Of a stretch of DNA of 64,000 bases, positions 9,068-18,318 are shown piece after piece. This DNA comes from Leptolyngbya sp. FACHB-261 (lineage in GTDB: Bacteria > Cyanobacteriota > Cyanobacteriia > FACHB-261), in contig NZ_JACJPL010000022.1 in assembly GCF_014696065.1 (NCBI RefSeq), positions 124,001 to 188,000 on the forward strand, given 5' to 3'. The notes below the pieces were generated by a model, which was not told the DNA's origin, searched no databases, and worked only from the letters and a program-made list of their open reading frames with translations. The position numbers and the translations under genes are program-made. How positions within the stretch are numbered: position 1 is the stretch's first letter; every line of letters begins with the position of its first letter.

Positions 9068-12001
9068 ATGAGTCAACATTTCACACTCGTTGTTCAACAG
9101 GTTCAGCTGGGAAGTTTAGACTGCACGTTCAACCTGCGCACGCCTTTTGGCGTTCAGCATGGTCGCCTCAAATCCTCACCAGAATTGATGGCAGCCTGCG
9201 CCCAGTGGCGAGCACTCTACTCAACCTATTACCGTGATGTGCGCTCGACCACGAGAGCACGACGAGCTGGACAAGGAACCCTGACCACAACCGCCTTGCC
9301 GGTTCCCGGACTATCAACCGCTAGCCAACCGCTACCCCCGCCATCCACCGAGGCGGAGATGGCCCACCAGCGCCAAGAGCTGCAGCGGGCGGAACGCCGC
9401 TTGCGACAGCAGTTTGACCGATGGCTCCTACAGAGTAGCTTTGTGCCCGTTCGTGACTTGCTACGCGAACAGTTGCGGCATTCACATTCAGGCGATTTCA
9501 CCCTCTCACTAGAGCTAGCTGGCGAGCTGCAATACTTACCCTGGGAACTTTGGAACGTTCTGGGGCCGGATGGACACAGCTCCCAACGCCTGCCACGGGT
9601 CAGCAGAGCCCAACCGGAATATTGCCAGTTAGCCCCAGCGCGGCGGCGAGACGAGAGCCAACCGGTTCGGATTCTGGCGATTTTCGGCGATGACTTTGGC
9701 ATTAACCTCGCTGGAGATGAGCAGGCTCTACGGGAGACGGTTTACGGGGAGATTCGCTTTCTGAGTCTGCGTACCCTGGCGCAGAGCAGCGAGGCACCAC
9801 AGCCTTTGCGTCCACAGGATATGCTGCGGGCGATTCGGGAGGCTTTATGCGATCCGCAGGGCTGGGACTTGCTGTTTTTTGCAGGTCACAGTGATGCTTC
9901 TGAAAACATGGGGGGACAGATTGCGATTGCGCCGCACACAACGGTGCCCTTTGAGAGCATTGCTGAACAGTTTGCTGTAGCTTGTCGCAATGGCTTACGT
10001 GTTGCCATTTTTAACTCCTGCACAGGCGTCGATATTGCCCGCAGCTTAATTCGATTGGGGCTGCCGCAAGCTCTAGTGATGCGCGAGCCGATCCACAACG
10101 AGTTAGCCGAGGTCTTTCTCAAAGAATTCTTAGTTCATTTCGCTCAAGGCGAAGACCTGCATGCCGCCAACCGCCGGGCCTGTGCGGTTTTGCGCAACTG
10201 TGAGCGCGAGTATCCCAGCGTTCACTTGATTCCTTCTGTCTTTCAGCACCCTCAAGTTCTTCAGGAAACCACTGACCCGACTGACTTGGGCCTGGGCTAC
10301 TTCAAGCCCTTGGTGCGTTCGTTCTCCGCTTCACAATTGCAGATTGGCCCAGGGCAGACGGTGCGCTTGCAGGTTGAGCCTGCTGGGGCATCTTCCCTAG
10401 AATTGCACATGGGGCGAGACCGCTACACCTGGCCATTGCAACGCTCTGAGATGGCCTTTGCGCTCGACCACACTACTCACTTTGAGCTGATCGCTCAGCA
10501 TACGATCACGGTTCGCGGCGAGAGCCAGGTGGTAACTCAGCGCTACCCACTCACCGTGGAGGTCATTCAAGCCGATGGCCAAACAATTACAGCAGGACAG
10601 CGCCACCGGGAAACGCTCGGTCAGTTACTAGAGCAGGCCCAGCGAGCTAACCAGGCCCGTCAGTTTCCGGAGGCCCTAGCTAGCTTAGAGGCTGCGTTGC
10701 GGCTGGCTCCCACCCACGGTGAGCTCCAGATGCAACTGGGCCAGACGCTCAGGCGAGTCGAGCGCTTCGACGAGGCTGCTGCTGCCTTTCGTCGGGCTGC
10801 AACTTTACTGGCGGAGGACGGAACCAAGGCACAGGCCTATCAAGAACTGGGGCTGGTGTTGCTAGAGCAGGCCAATGGCAGCGCCGAGCTGTCTTTGCTA
10901 GAGCAAGCCATTAACGCTCTGACCCATGCCATCGAACTCGACCCATTTAACGCAGAAATCCGCAACAGCCTGTCGATTGCCCGTCGCCGTCGGGAGGAGC
11001 TGATTCAGGTTGAGCGGACGCAGCCGCGGAGCTTGCGCTACTGGTCGGGAACCGCTGGCCGTCCGCTACTGCTGCTAGCGGTGTTGCTGGGATTGATCAC
11101 AACCGGGGCTGGAATCGCAACGCTCTGGCAGTATCGTCATTTCAAACCTGGCCTAGCCGACCTACCGGAACTGCAAACACCGGCCAATGACTCTGCCCCC
11201 GTACTCAGTGGGGACGGCAAACGCTTACTCTGGCAAAGCGGCTCTCAAACCCGCATCTACGATCTAGCCCAACAGCAGCTTCTCGACCGAGCACTACCAG
11301 GGGGCAGCCAGGCCACCGTTAGCGCTAACTGGCGCATCGAGGCCCTGGTGACTGACCACAGCGGCAACCCAAACCTTGTCCTTTACAACCTGCGTCAGGG
11401 AGAGTTGCTAGACTTTCCAGCGGTAGGAGGACCCAACACCAGCGCGACTGAGGAGCAACCGAGCCTAAACGCCGAGGGCGAACGTCTGGCATTTACCTCT
11501 AACCGCACTGGCAATGCTGATATTTACATTTACGACCTAGCCGGTCAACGCCCTCCAGCCTCGACCCAATTTCCAGGTCTCAACAGCCCTAAACGTGAGC
11601 TAGGGCCCAGTCTCAGTGGGGATGGGCAGCTAGTCGCCTTCATCTCGGAGCGCAACGGCATTCCTGACCTCTACCTTTATGACCTGCGGCGCAAGCGTCT
11701 GACTGAGCCCAGTGACCTTCCCGGGCTGAACAACCGAGTGCCTAAGCAGTCGCCTAGCCTTAGCAGCGATGGTCGAACCCTGGCTTTCGTCTCTCAGGGC
11801 AATATCTACCTCTACGACTTGAGACGTCAAAAACTGCTCAACGCCGAGGGGCTACCCGGATTGAATAGCCCAGCAGTTGAGTCCTCGCCCACACTCAGCG
11901 CTGATGGCCGCTATGTTGCTTTCGTCTCCAACCGCCAAGGCAACTCCGACGTGTATGTTTACGACCGGGGCCCCGTCTGGCTACGCTGGGTCTCCCGTTA
12001 G
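9068..12001 (+). CDS. CHAT protease-like protein with TPR, one membrane helix and TolB-type propeller
   Basis: 977 residues. Order: N-terminal region (1-120), CHAT caspase-like domain (~125-395) with the catalytic pair His274 (FFAGHSDAS) and Cys318 (IFNSCTG), a beta-sandwich-like part (~415-500), TPRs (~515-640), a basic stretch, a membrane helix (~665-688), then a six-blade PD40/TolB-like propeller (~700-970) with repeats such as LSADGRYVAFVSN and DVYVYD. Expected topology is protease and TPR in the cytosol with the propeller outside, like a transmembrane sensor. It is divergent from ntcB, and its paralogue without the propeller or active site lies beyond cnaT. Its stop overlaps the cobA stop by 4 bp. 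Catalytic residues are seen; protease activity is inferred from the family. Confidence 0.85.
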   Translation: MSQHFTLVVQQVQLGSLDCTFNLRTPFGVQHGRLKSSPELMAACAQWRALYSTYYRDVRSTTRARRAGQGTLTTTALPVPGLSTASQPLPPPSTEAEMAHQRQELQRAERRLRQQFDRWLLQSSFVPVRDLLREQLRHSHSGDFTLSLELAGELQYLPWELWNVLGPDGHSSQRLPRVSRAQPEYCQLAPARRRDESQPVRILAIFGDDFGINLAGDEQALRETVYGEIRFLSLRTLAQSSEAPQPLRPQDMLRAIREALCDPQGWDLLFFAGHSDASENMGGQIAIAPHTTVPFESIAEQFAVACRNGLRVAIFNSCTGVDIARSLIRLGLPQALVMREPIHNELAEVFLKEFLVHFAQGEDLHAANRRACAVLRNCEREYPSVHLIPSVFQHPQVLQETTDPTDLGLGYFKPLVRSFSASQLQIGPGQTVRLQVEPAGASSLELHMGRDRYTWPLQRSEMAFALDHTTHFELIAQHTITVRGESQVVTQRYPLTVEVIQADGQTITAGQRHRETLGQLLEQAQRANQARQFPEALASLEAALRLAPTHGELQMQLGQTLRRVERFDEAAAAFRRAATLLAEDGTKAQAYQELGLVLLEQANGSAELSLLEQAINALTHAIELDPFNAEIRNSLSIARRRREELIQVERTQPRSLRYWSGTAGRPLLLLAVLLGLITTGAGIATLWQYRHFKPGLADLPELQTPANDSAPVLSGDGKRLLWQSGSQTRIYDLAQQQLLDRALPGGSQATVSANWRIEALVTDHSGNPNLVLYNLRQGELLDFPAVGGPNTSATEEQPSLNAEGERLAFTSNRTGNADIYIYDLAGQRPPASTQFPGLNSPKRELGPSLSGDGQLVAFISERNGIPDLYLYDLRRKRLTEPSDLPGLNNRVPKQSPSLSSDGRTLAFVSQGNIYLYDLRRQKLLNAEGLPGLNSPAVESSPTLSADGRYVAFVSNRQGNSDVYVYDRGPVWLRWVSR

Positions 12002-12864
12002 GGCTTGAGATGTTGGCGTAGGTTGACAACTTCACCAATGACCGCAACTGCAGGTGGTTGGAAGTCCTGAACTTGGATCTGAGTCACTACCGTAGCAAGG
12101 GTTGCAAACAATTCAGTCTGCTCGGGCAGGGTGCCCCAACGGACCAAAGCAACAGGAGTATCCGGAGAGCGTCCGGCCTGCAATAGCTCTTCAACAATCC
12201 GGCCCAGGTTCTGCACGCCCATGTAAACTACGAGGGTTTCCGCGCCTTTAGCTAGGGCTTGCCAGTTAACGCTAGGGCGATATTTGTCGACTGCTTCATG
12301 GCCAGTGATGAAGGCAACTGAGGAACTATAGTCGCGATGGGTTAAGGGAATGCCTGCATAGGCGGGGGCCGCAATGCCTGAGGTAACCCCTGGGACGACT
12401 TCGACCGGAACGCCTGCGGCGATTAAATCGGCCATCTCTTCCCCACCCCGCCCAAACATAAAGGGATCTCCTCCCTTGAGCCGGACCACAACAGCGTGTT
12501 CTTGAGCCAGTTGAATCAACTGCTGGGTGATTTCAGCTTGAGGGGCAGAATGCCTGCCACTACGCTTACCCCCGTAAATTTGCACAGCCTGAGCCCCAAT
12601 CATGCTGAGGATCGCTGGGCTGACTAGGGCATCGTAAACTACAACGTTGGCGTGCTCTAGTAGCGTTTTGCCTCGCAGGGTCATCAATCCCGGATCACCA
12701 GGACCGGCTCCTACTAGATAGACCTTGCCCGGAGTTATGTAGGACATATCCGAATACGCGTCTTGATAGGTAGCTTGGGAGTTAGCTGGGGGAGAGACGG
12801 GAGCAGTAGACGGCAAAGACGTAGGGGGAGATTGAGGTCGCAAAAAGCTTACCTGTCGCTTCAA
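11998..12864 (-). CDS. cobA: Uroporphyrinogen-III C-methyltransferase (CobA/SUMT)
   Basis: SAM-dependent enzyme that methylates uroporphyrinogen III to precorrin-2, the siroheme precursor used by nitrite and sulfite reductases. GKVYLVGAGPGDPGL and VRLKGGDPFMFGRGGEE are the SUMT signatures. The start is uncertain. TTG 12864 has a strong GGGAGG (complement of 12871-12876) but adds 39 Ser/Pro-rich residues not expected in the family. ATG 12747 gives the usual ~249 residues but has a weak ribosome site. The -10 of the NtcA promoter would put the transcript start near 12868, leaving that GGGAGG out of the mRNA, which favours 12747. Convergent with the CHAT gene. Confidence 0.92.
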   Translation of the reverse strand: MKRQVSFLRPQSPPTSLPSTAPVSPPANSQATYQDAYSDMSYITPGKVYLVGAGPGDPGLMTLRGKTLLEHANVVVYDALVSPAILSMIGAQAVQIYGGKRSGRHSAPQAEITQQLIQLAQEHAVVVRLKGGDPFMFGRGGEEMADLIAAGVPVEVVPGVTSGIAAPAYAGIPLTHRDYSSSVAFITGHEAVDKYRPSVNWQALAKGAETLVVYMGVQNLGRIVEELLQAGRSPDTPVALVRWGTLPEQTELFATLATVVTQIQVQDFQPPAVAVIGEVVNLRQHLKP

Positions 12865-12902
12865 TTTAGCCTCCCAGTCTAACGAAGCTTAATCTTACAA
12901 AC

Positions 12903-12916
12903 GTATTGAATATTAC
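12903..12916 (-). promoter_or_regulatory. NtcA box upstream of cobA
   Basis: A perfect GTA-N8-TAC palindrome (GTATTGAATATTAC on the plus strand), 39 bp from the longer cobA start. Reading toward cobA, TAGACT (matching TAN3T) begins 21 nt after the box; NtcA-activated promoters normally have 22-23 nt here. NtcA, the global nitrogen regulator, would raise siroheme synthesis when ammonium is short. The six fixed bases occur by chance every few kilobases, so position and -10 spacing carry the argument. Confidence 0.7.
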
Positions 12917-13055
12917 AAATTTGCATTAAACCGATGACAAAAAGGCAAGAGACCTCCGATAGATCCAGGAAAATACATCTAGAAATTCAGTCAAGCTTGT
13001 TTCTGGGTCAGCGTGGCCTGACCCTGGTCTCCTAACACTCCCCTATTGCTCAGCT

Positions 13056-13685
13056 CTACTGTTCAGCGCGGGCTAAATCTTCAGGCAAGTTGCAGTTCAG
13101 CAGCATATCAGGATCTGCACCTGCAATTGAGCTGAGAGGTGGCAAAGGCTTGGCCTGAATTTCCTCTAGCCAAACCTGAAACGAACGTCCGCCTTGGGCC
13201 AGAAAATTACAAAGGGCAGGATAGCTATCTCGGTGGTAGAAGCCGCATAAAGGTTGCCAGCCTTGTTTTTCGTGGGGCACAACGGCTAAATTGCCGGGAC
13301 TGAGGTTCTGCGCCCAAGCTTGCAGCACGGGAGCTTGCAGCCGTGGCAGGTCACAAGCTAGCAGCAGCACCCATTCGGTCTCAGCTTGAGCCAATCCCTG
13401 AGCAAAGCCCACCAGGGGGCCATGCGGCTTTGTTTCCCCCGGCAAGGGCACTTCTTGAACCCAGTGACAGGGCGGTAGCAGGGGCCGGTAGCGTTCTGGC
13501 CAAGGCGTTATGACCCAAACGGCTGAGCTGCACTGGCTTGCCACATCATAAACTCGGCGCAGCAAGGGCACGCCTTGGATAGGAATGAGCGCCTTGTCCT
13601 GGCCCATACGCGAGCTTTGCCCACCCGCTAAGACCAGAGCGGTGATGGAGGCAGTGGAGGCAGCCTGAGCATTCGCTGAATGCAT
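13056..13685 (-). CDS. mobA: Molybdenum cofactor guanylyltransferase MobA
   Basis: Transfers GMP from GTP to molybdopterin to make the MGD form of molybdenum cofactor, needed by the cyanobacterial nitrate reductase NarB. The nucleotidyltransferase signature LAGGQSSRMGQDKAL is at residues ~19-33, and the Mg-binding DLP appears in LLACDLPRL. 209 residues is usual. ATG 13685 directly abuts the TAA of the upstream lipoprotein gene (TAAATG), so translation is probably coupled. The ~14-residue Ala/Ser-rich extension before the first strand is ordinary. Confidence 0.93.
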   Translation of the reverse strand: MHSANAQAASTASITALVLAGGQSSRMGQDKALIPIQGVPLLRRVYDVASQCSSAVWVITPWPERYRPLLPPCHWVQEVPLPGETKPHGPLVGFAQGLAQAETEWVLLLACDLPRLQAPVLQAWAQNLSPGNLAVVPHEKQGWQPLCGFYHRDSYPALCNFLAQGGRSFQVWLEEIQAKPLPPLSSIAGADPDMLLNCNLPEDLARAEQ

Positions 13686-14951
13686 TTAACGCCCTGCTAG
13701 TACTAGATTCAGATTGTCTTGGGCGGTGGTCAATGCCTGTTCCGGTGTGGCTTTCTGCAGTAGTGAGGTTTCCAAAGCGCGTCCCAGGGCTCTAGAGAGA
13801 TAAGGATAGGTGGGCGCCAAAGGCCGCACGCGCCCGGCCTGCATTTGGTCTAGAAAAACCTTGAGGGCCGGCTGTTGAGCAATGAAGTCACGGTACTCAG
13901 GGCTTTGACGCGACTTGAGATTGACCGGCAAATAGCCGGTGCGCGTGGCCCAATAAGTCTGAAAATCTTCGCTGATCACATATTCAGCAAACTTCCAGGC
14001 GGCGGCTTCACGCTTGGCGTCAGTCTTGAACAGAAACAGATTTTCGCCACCAATCGCAGTCGCAGGCTTAGTTCCCGTAGGGATAGGCATCACGCCGAAA
14101 TCGACGCCGACCTGTTTGAACTGCCCCAGGGTCCAGGGGCCCGTAATCTGCATTGCTACCTTACCCGCAAAGAAGTAGTCGGTCTCATAGCCGCGCTCAG
14201 GCTGCGAGAGAACCGCCGAACCGTCTTGCAGCAGGTCAACCCACAGTTGCAGAGCGGCAGCAGCTTCTGGAGTTTCCAGGTTGGGCAGATTATTGCTGAG
14301 CAATTCTCCACCCGCACTCCATAGGAAAGGTAGCCAGGTAAACACAGCAAATTCTTGTTTGCCCAGGGCCAGGAAAATACCGTGTTGGTCAATGCGTCCA
14401 TCCCCATTGGTGTCGCGGCTGAGCCGACGAGCCACCTCACGGAATTGCTGCCAAGTCTGGGGGAGTTCTGTAATTCCGGCTGCAGCAAACAGGTCAGGCC
14501 GATAGAAGACACCGACATTGTTGACGCCGAAGGGTACAGACCAAGCTTGATCCTGGAAGGTCATGCTTTCGCGTAGCGCTGGATCAAGCTCTTGGGCAGT
14601 GCTTGAGGTGTTGAGAAAATCATCCAGAGGCCGAATGGCATTTAGCTCGACCAGTTGCCCAGTCAACATTGGCGTGAACCACAGCAAATCAGGAGGGGCG
14701 CCGCCTACAACCGCCGCCAGAATCTTGGGAATTTGCTGGTCGGCCTGACCGGCGTAGTACGAGTCAACTTGAATGTCAGGGTGAGTGGCGTTGAAGCGCT
14801 TGACCAACTCATTCAGCACGTCTCGGTTAGGCGGCGGATTGACCCCTTGCCAAAGCGTTAACCGAATCACGTCTGACTGTTGACTGGTACAACTGCCCAG
14901 CAGCAGACAACTCAACAGCAACAACGCAACAAATAGGCGGCGTACAATCAT
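13686..14951 (-). CDS. ABC-type sugar-binding lipoprotein (family 1 SBP)
   Basis: 421-residue extracellular solute-binding protein of the MalE/UgpB type. It has a lipoprotein signal peptide: basic start, hydrophobic core and lipobox LGSC with Cys21. The mature part begins LTLWQGVNPPPNRDVLNELV and contains WSVPFGVNNVGVFYRPDLF and MQITGPWTLGQ, typical of family 1. A DTNGDGRID segment looks like a Ca-binding loop, as seen in other members. No permease or ATPase genes adjoin it, so it must use components encoded elsewhere. Its stop codon is fused to the mobA start, an odd pairing. The ligand is not readable. Confidence 0.9.
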   Translation of the reverse strand: MIVRRLFVALLLLSCLLLGSCTSQQSDVIRLTLWQGVNPPPNRDVLNELVKRFNATHPDIQVDSYYAGQADQQIPKILAAVVGGAPPDLLWFTPMLTGQLVELNAIRPLDDFLNTSSTAQELDPALRESMTFQDQAWSVPFGVNNVGVFYRPDLFAAAGITELPQTWQQFREVARRLSRDTNGDGRIDQHGIFLALGKQEFAVFTWLPFLWSAGGELLSNNLPNLETPEAAAALQLWVDLLQDGSAVLSQPERGYETDYFFAGKVAMQITGPWTLGQFKQVGVDFGVMPIPTGTKPATAIGGENLFLFKTDAKREAAAWKFAEYVISEDFQTYWATRTGYLPVNLKSRQSPEYRDFIAQQPALKVFLDQMQAGRVRPLAPTYPYLSRALGRALETSLLQKATPEQALTTAQDNLNLVLAGR

Positions 14952-15045
14952 GCCCCTATTCTAGAGTTCAGCTGTGCTACTCCCGTAGGTAACCCCTGTC
15001 TGCCTTCAGTCTCAAGTGCTGATTAACTAACTGCTGATTGCCAGC

Positions 15046-15068
15046 TGAGCAATTACAGTGAGCAATTA
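15046..15068. repeat. 10-bp direct repeat at the kinase stop codon
   Basis: TGAGCAATTA at 15046-15055 and 15059-15068 (period 13). The second copy ends on the stop codon (15066-15068) of the minus-strand kinase. Confidence 0.65.
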
Positions 15069-17870
15069 AGATTCGAGCGGTTTACGCCCTGGGTCTTGAG
15101 GCAAGTCTTGAGGTGCTTCCGGATTAGTGGGTAGCGATGTTTGCGTATTCGCTTGCAAACGGCTACTCAGAGCACCCTTGGGTAAAGGTATCACCACAGA
15201 AAACGTTGCCCCCTGGCCCTCACCGGGGCTACTGGCATCTACCATGCCACCATGCAATTCGACGAGATGCCGGACAATTGCCAATCCTAAGCCAAGACCA
15301 CCATAGGTTCGGGTTGAGGAATTATCAGCTTGACGAAAGCGGTCAAAGACGTAGGGCAAGAAATCGGCACTAATACCTCGGCCCGTGTCGCTTACTCGCA
15401 ATTGCACAGCCTCGTCATTTTGGCTGAGCTGAACTTCTACTTGCCCGCCGCTTGGGGTGAACTTGATCGCGTTGGAGAGCAGGTTCCAGATCACCTGTTG
15501 CAGGCGAGCAGCATCGCCTGCTAATAGGCTGGCCTCAGCCGGCAACTCAGTTCGCACCTGGATATTTTTGGCCTCAGCGGCGGGACGCACAGTCTCGATA
15601 GCGGCCTCAATTACTGGCACCAGGTCGACCGGGCTTAGGTTTAGCCCGAGCCGCCCCTGAATAATCCGGGAGACATCCAGTAAATCCTCGACCAGTTGCG
15701 TTTGCAGGCGGGCATTGCGCTCAATCGTTTCTAAGGCCCGCTCGGTAGTGGCAGCGTTGAATTTGCGGGTGCGTAGCAACTGTGCCCAACCCAGCATGGC
15801 ATTGAGGGGCGAGCGCAATTCGTGGGACAAGGTAGCCAGAAACTCGTCTTTCAGACGGTTAGCGGCTTCGGCTTGGGCTCGGGCAGCTTGTTCGCGGGCC
15901 AGAAGCAGACTGCGTTCTACCTCGGCTTGTTTGCGCTCGGTGATATCAGCCACGATGGACACACAGTTGCAACGGCCTTCGGCATCTTGAAGGGGAGCGG
16001 CCCAAACACTGAGCTCAATTGGAAGACCGTTTTTTTTCTGCCGTCGAGTTTCGATTCCGACCAAAGACTGCCCTTGGCGAATTGCAGCAAGATTACCAAG
16101 AAATTCTTGGCGCTTATCAGGTGGAACCGAGGGCAAAAAACAGCCCAATACTTCCTGTTCGCTCCAGCCAAAAATAAGTTCAGCGGCAGGATTCCAGAGC
16201 TTAACTTGCCCATTGTCCAAGCTAAAAACGGCGATCGCCAATGGACAAGCTTGAATCAGCGCTTGCAGAGTCTGATTGGTTTCCTGAAGGCTTTCCTCAG
16301 CTTGTTTCCGTTCGGTGATATCTACGTTTACGCCGATCAACCGGCTGTTGCTGCCATCCTGAAACACATGCGCCTTAGCCAGCATCCAGTGCAAGCTACC
16401 GTCGGGCCAGTAGATCCGAAACTCGGTATCGAGTGGAGTGCCTGTGCGCATGGCTTTGCGCACCGCTTGTCCAGTTCTGAGCCGGTCAGCGGGATGCAGC
16501 GCCTTGAGCCAGTTTTGATACTGCCCGCCAAAGCAACCTGGAGATAAACCATAGAGCGCTTCTAGCTCTTGAGTCCAAGTAATTTTATGGGTTGCGATAT
16601 CCCACTCAAACGTGCCAATTTTGCCCGCTTTTTGAGCTAGATTCAGCCGTTCTTGCTGTCGCTGTAGCGCTGACTCAATTTGCTTCAGCTCGATCAAATC
16701 TAGATAGAAACTGATGATAGTTTCCTGTTGGTCATAAGGCTCAGCCAGTAAAGCTGACCCAAGCAAAATTGGAACACGACTGCCATCCTGGCGAATGTAC
16801 TCTTTGGTAAATGGCGTGGAGACGCCCCGCATTCGCAGCTCCTCAGTTGCGTGCGCATCTAGGGGCAGGTATTCGGACGGTGTGAGCCTGTCCCAGCGCA
16901 ATTGGCCGTTCAGGACATCGGCTTCGGTGTGACCAATCATGCGTAGCAACGCTTCATTGGCATAGGTAATGCGACCACTGAAATCGCCGAAAGCAACACC
17001 AAACATGTTGGCTTCGACCAGCCGACGAAATTTAGCCTCATTTTTGCGCAGGGCTGCTTCAGCCTGCTTGCGCTCAGTGATGTCTTGGACCACTGTACTG
17101 ACGCCGAGTAAGACATCCTGAGCGTCGATAACTGGGTAATAGCTCACCAGCCAGGTACGTTCAACTTGGGGCTCTGTCGCAGTGCAGCTACAAAGTTCTA
17201 CATTTAAAGCGGGCAGTCGCGAGGCCAACACTTGCCGGTATAGCGGCTCTACTGCGTCGGCAAACTCTGGCACCACTTCACCTAGCCGTCGCCCAATGTG
17301 CTCAGCGACCGATCTACCGTTGATCGCCGCTAGCCAGTCATTGATGCAGATGAAGCGTAATTCAGTATCTAGGAAGCACAGACCAATCGGTGCAGCTTTA
17401 TAAATCTGGTTGAGTTCAACAAACTGGGGCCGACCCGAGGTTTCGCTAGTAGATAGGGCAGTTGGTAAAACCTGTTCCGATTGCTTGTACTCGGTCCGTT
17501 TTTGATTCAAGCCCCCTAGCCAAATACTGAGCAGCCCGCCTTCTAAGAGAAATAATCCTAGTTGTAAGGTTTCGCTGGATAGCCAGGTAGAAGGCCAACT
17601 GGACGACCAACCAATCGAGGCAGGCAGCAAAAACAAGACATAGCCCAAACCTGATAAGACAGTGGCGAGCAAACCAGCGCCTACACCTCCCAAATGGGCA
17701 TTCAACAAAACAGCTGCTAAGAGAACCAAAAAAGGCCTACTTTGCCAGTTAAGCCAGGGGTCGAGCTGTAATAGTGCCAGAAGCGCCAGCCCTACAGTCA
17801 ACCCTGAAACACTGTACTGGCGCAGGCGATAGGGGTGCATGATGGGGAGTTGCCAAATCCATAACGGCAT
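15066..17870 (-). CDS. Membrane sensor histidine kinase with four PAS domains
   Basis: 934 residues. The N-terminus has several hydrophobic helices (~20-120), resembling the DUF4118/KdpD-type membrane module. Four PAS/PAC domains follow, each ending near the linker 'ITERKQAE'. Then come HisKA with the phospho-acceptor His683 in SHELRSPLNA and a HATPase_c domain with the DTGRGIS and GGLGLGLAIV boxes. There is no receiver domain, so a separate response regulator is needed; none adjoins it. The signal is unknown. Several intrinsic Mets (M1, M11) could start it, and no clear ribosome site decides. Confidence 0.9.
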   Translation of the reverse strand: MPLWIWQLPIMHPYRLRQYSVSGLTVGLALLALLQLDPWLNWQSRPFLVLLAAVLLNAHLGGVGAGLLATVLSGLGYVLFLLPASIGWSSSWPSTWLSSETLQLGLFLLEGGLLSIWLGGLNQKRTEYKQSEQVLPTALSTSETSGRPQFVELNQIYKAAPIGLCFLDTELRFICINDWLAAINGRSVAEHIGRRLGEVVPEFADAVEPLYRQVLASRLPALNVELCSCTATEPQVERTWLVSYYPVIDAQDVLLGVSTVVQDITERKQAEAALRKNEAKFRRLVEANMFGVAFGDFSGRITYANEALLRMIGHTEADVLNGQLRWDRLTPSEYLPLDAHATEELRMRGVSTPFTKEYIRQDGSRVPILLGSALLAEPYDQQETIISFYLDLIELKQIESALQRQQERLNLAQKAGKIGTFEWDIATHKITWTQELEALYGLSPGCFGGQYQNWLKALHPADRLRTGQAVRKAMRTGTPLDTEFRIYWPDGSLHWMLAKAHVFQDGSNSRLIGVNVDITERKQAEESLQETNQTLQALIQACPLAIAVFSLDNGQVKLWNPAAELIFGWSEQEVLGCFLPSVPPDKRQEFLGNLAAIRQGQSLVGIETRRQKKNGLPIELSVWAAPLQDAEGRCNCVSIVADITERKQAEVERSLLLAREQAARAQAEAANRLKDEFLATLSHELRSPLNAMLGWAQLLRTRKFNAATTERALETIERNARLQTQLVEDLLDVSRIIQGRLGLNLSPVDLVPVIEAAIETVRPAAEAKNIQVRTELPAEASLLAGDAARLQQVIWNLLSNAIKFTPSGGQVEVQLSQNDEAVQLRVSDTGRGISADFLPYVFDRFRQADNSSTRTYGGLGLGLAIVRHLVELHGGMVDASSPGEGQGATFSVVIPLPKGALSSRLQANTQTSLPTNPEAPQDLPQDPGRKPLES

Positions 17871-18318
17871 AGGAGCGCCAAGAAACAGTAGGTCGAATGC
17901 AGTGGGTCAGCACCTACTTACCGTCCAAAGGAAGCGGAAATATGGCGACCGGCTCAAGTATCTCCAGGTATAGTTGCAGGCTAGGAGTCTTCCCGCTATG
18001 CTAGCCAACCCTCTGCTAAGACACAGCTCTGTAAATTAATTTCACTTAACAAGCTGCCGTTTTATTAAGTTATTTCTGTTGCTTCTAACTGTTGCTTTTA
18101 GTGGGGAGCGGGGGTTTAAGCCCAGCAGCTAATCGCTCTTTTGGCTACACCTCTTAACAAAACTTAAAATAAGCCTTAATCTCTTTCACCCTCTCATGCA
18201 TACTTTTATGAATCTCGCTCTAAAGATTTTTGCCGACCTGATCTTTAGACAGAGTCGAAGCGAGCAGCTTAGGTTCACTGTTGGAACATCAAGCGCGTAT
18301 AACAAAGGTGCATCTGAA
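17871..18318. other. Intergenic region upstream of the PAS kinase and a small gene
   Basis: About 450 bp, AT-rich toward the right, with several TTAACAA/TTAAGT stretches suited to promoters. The frame of the next gene is open back to an ATG at 18196, but that part has no family-like features. No strong hairpin or operator was recognised. Confidence 0.35.

Noticed and set aside
16229-16236. HIP1 octamers as a genus marker
   Set aside because: I spotted only two (near 16229 and 61464), about chance level, so not informative.
15822-16547. 241-codon ORF antisense to the PAS kinase
   Set aside because: Shadow of a strongly supported kinase gene; no domain of its own.
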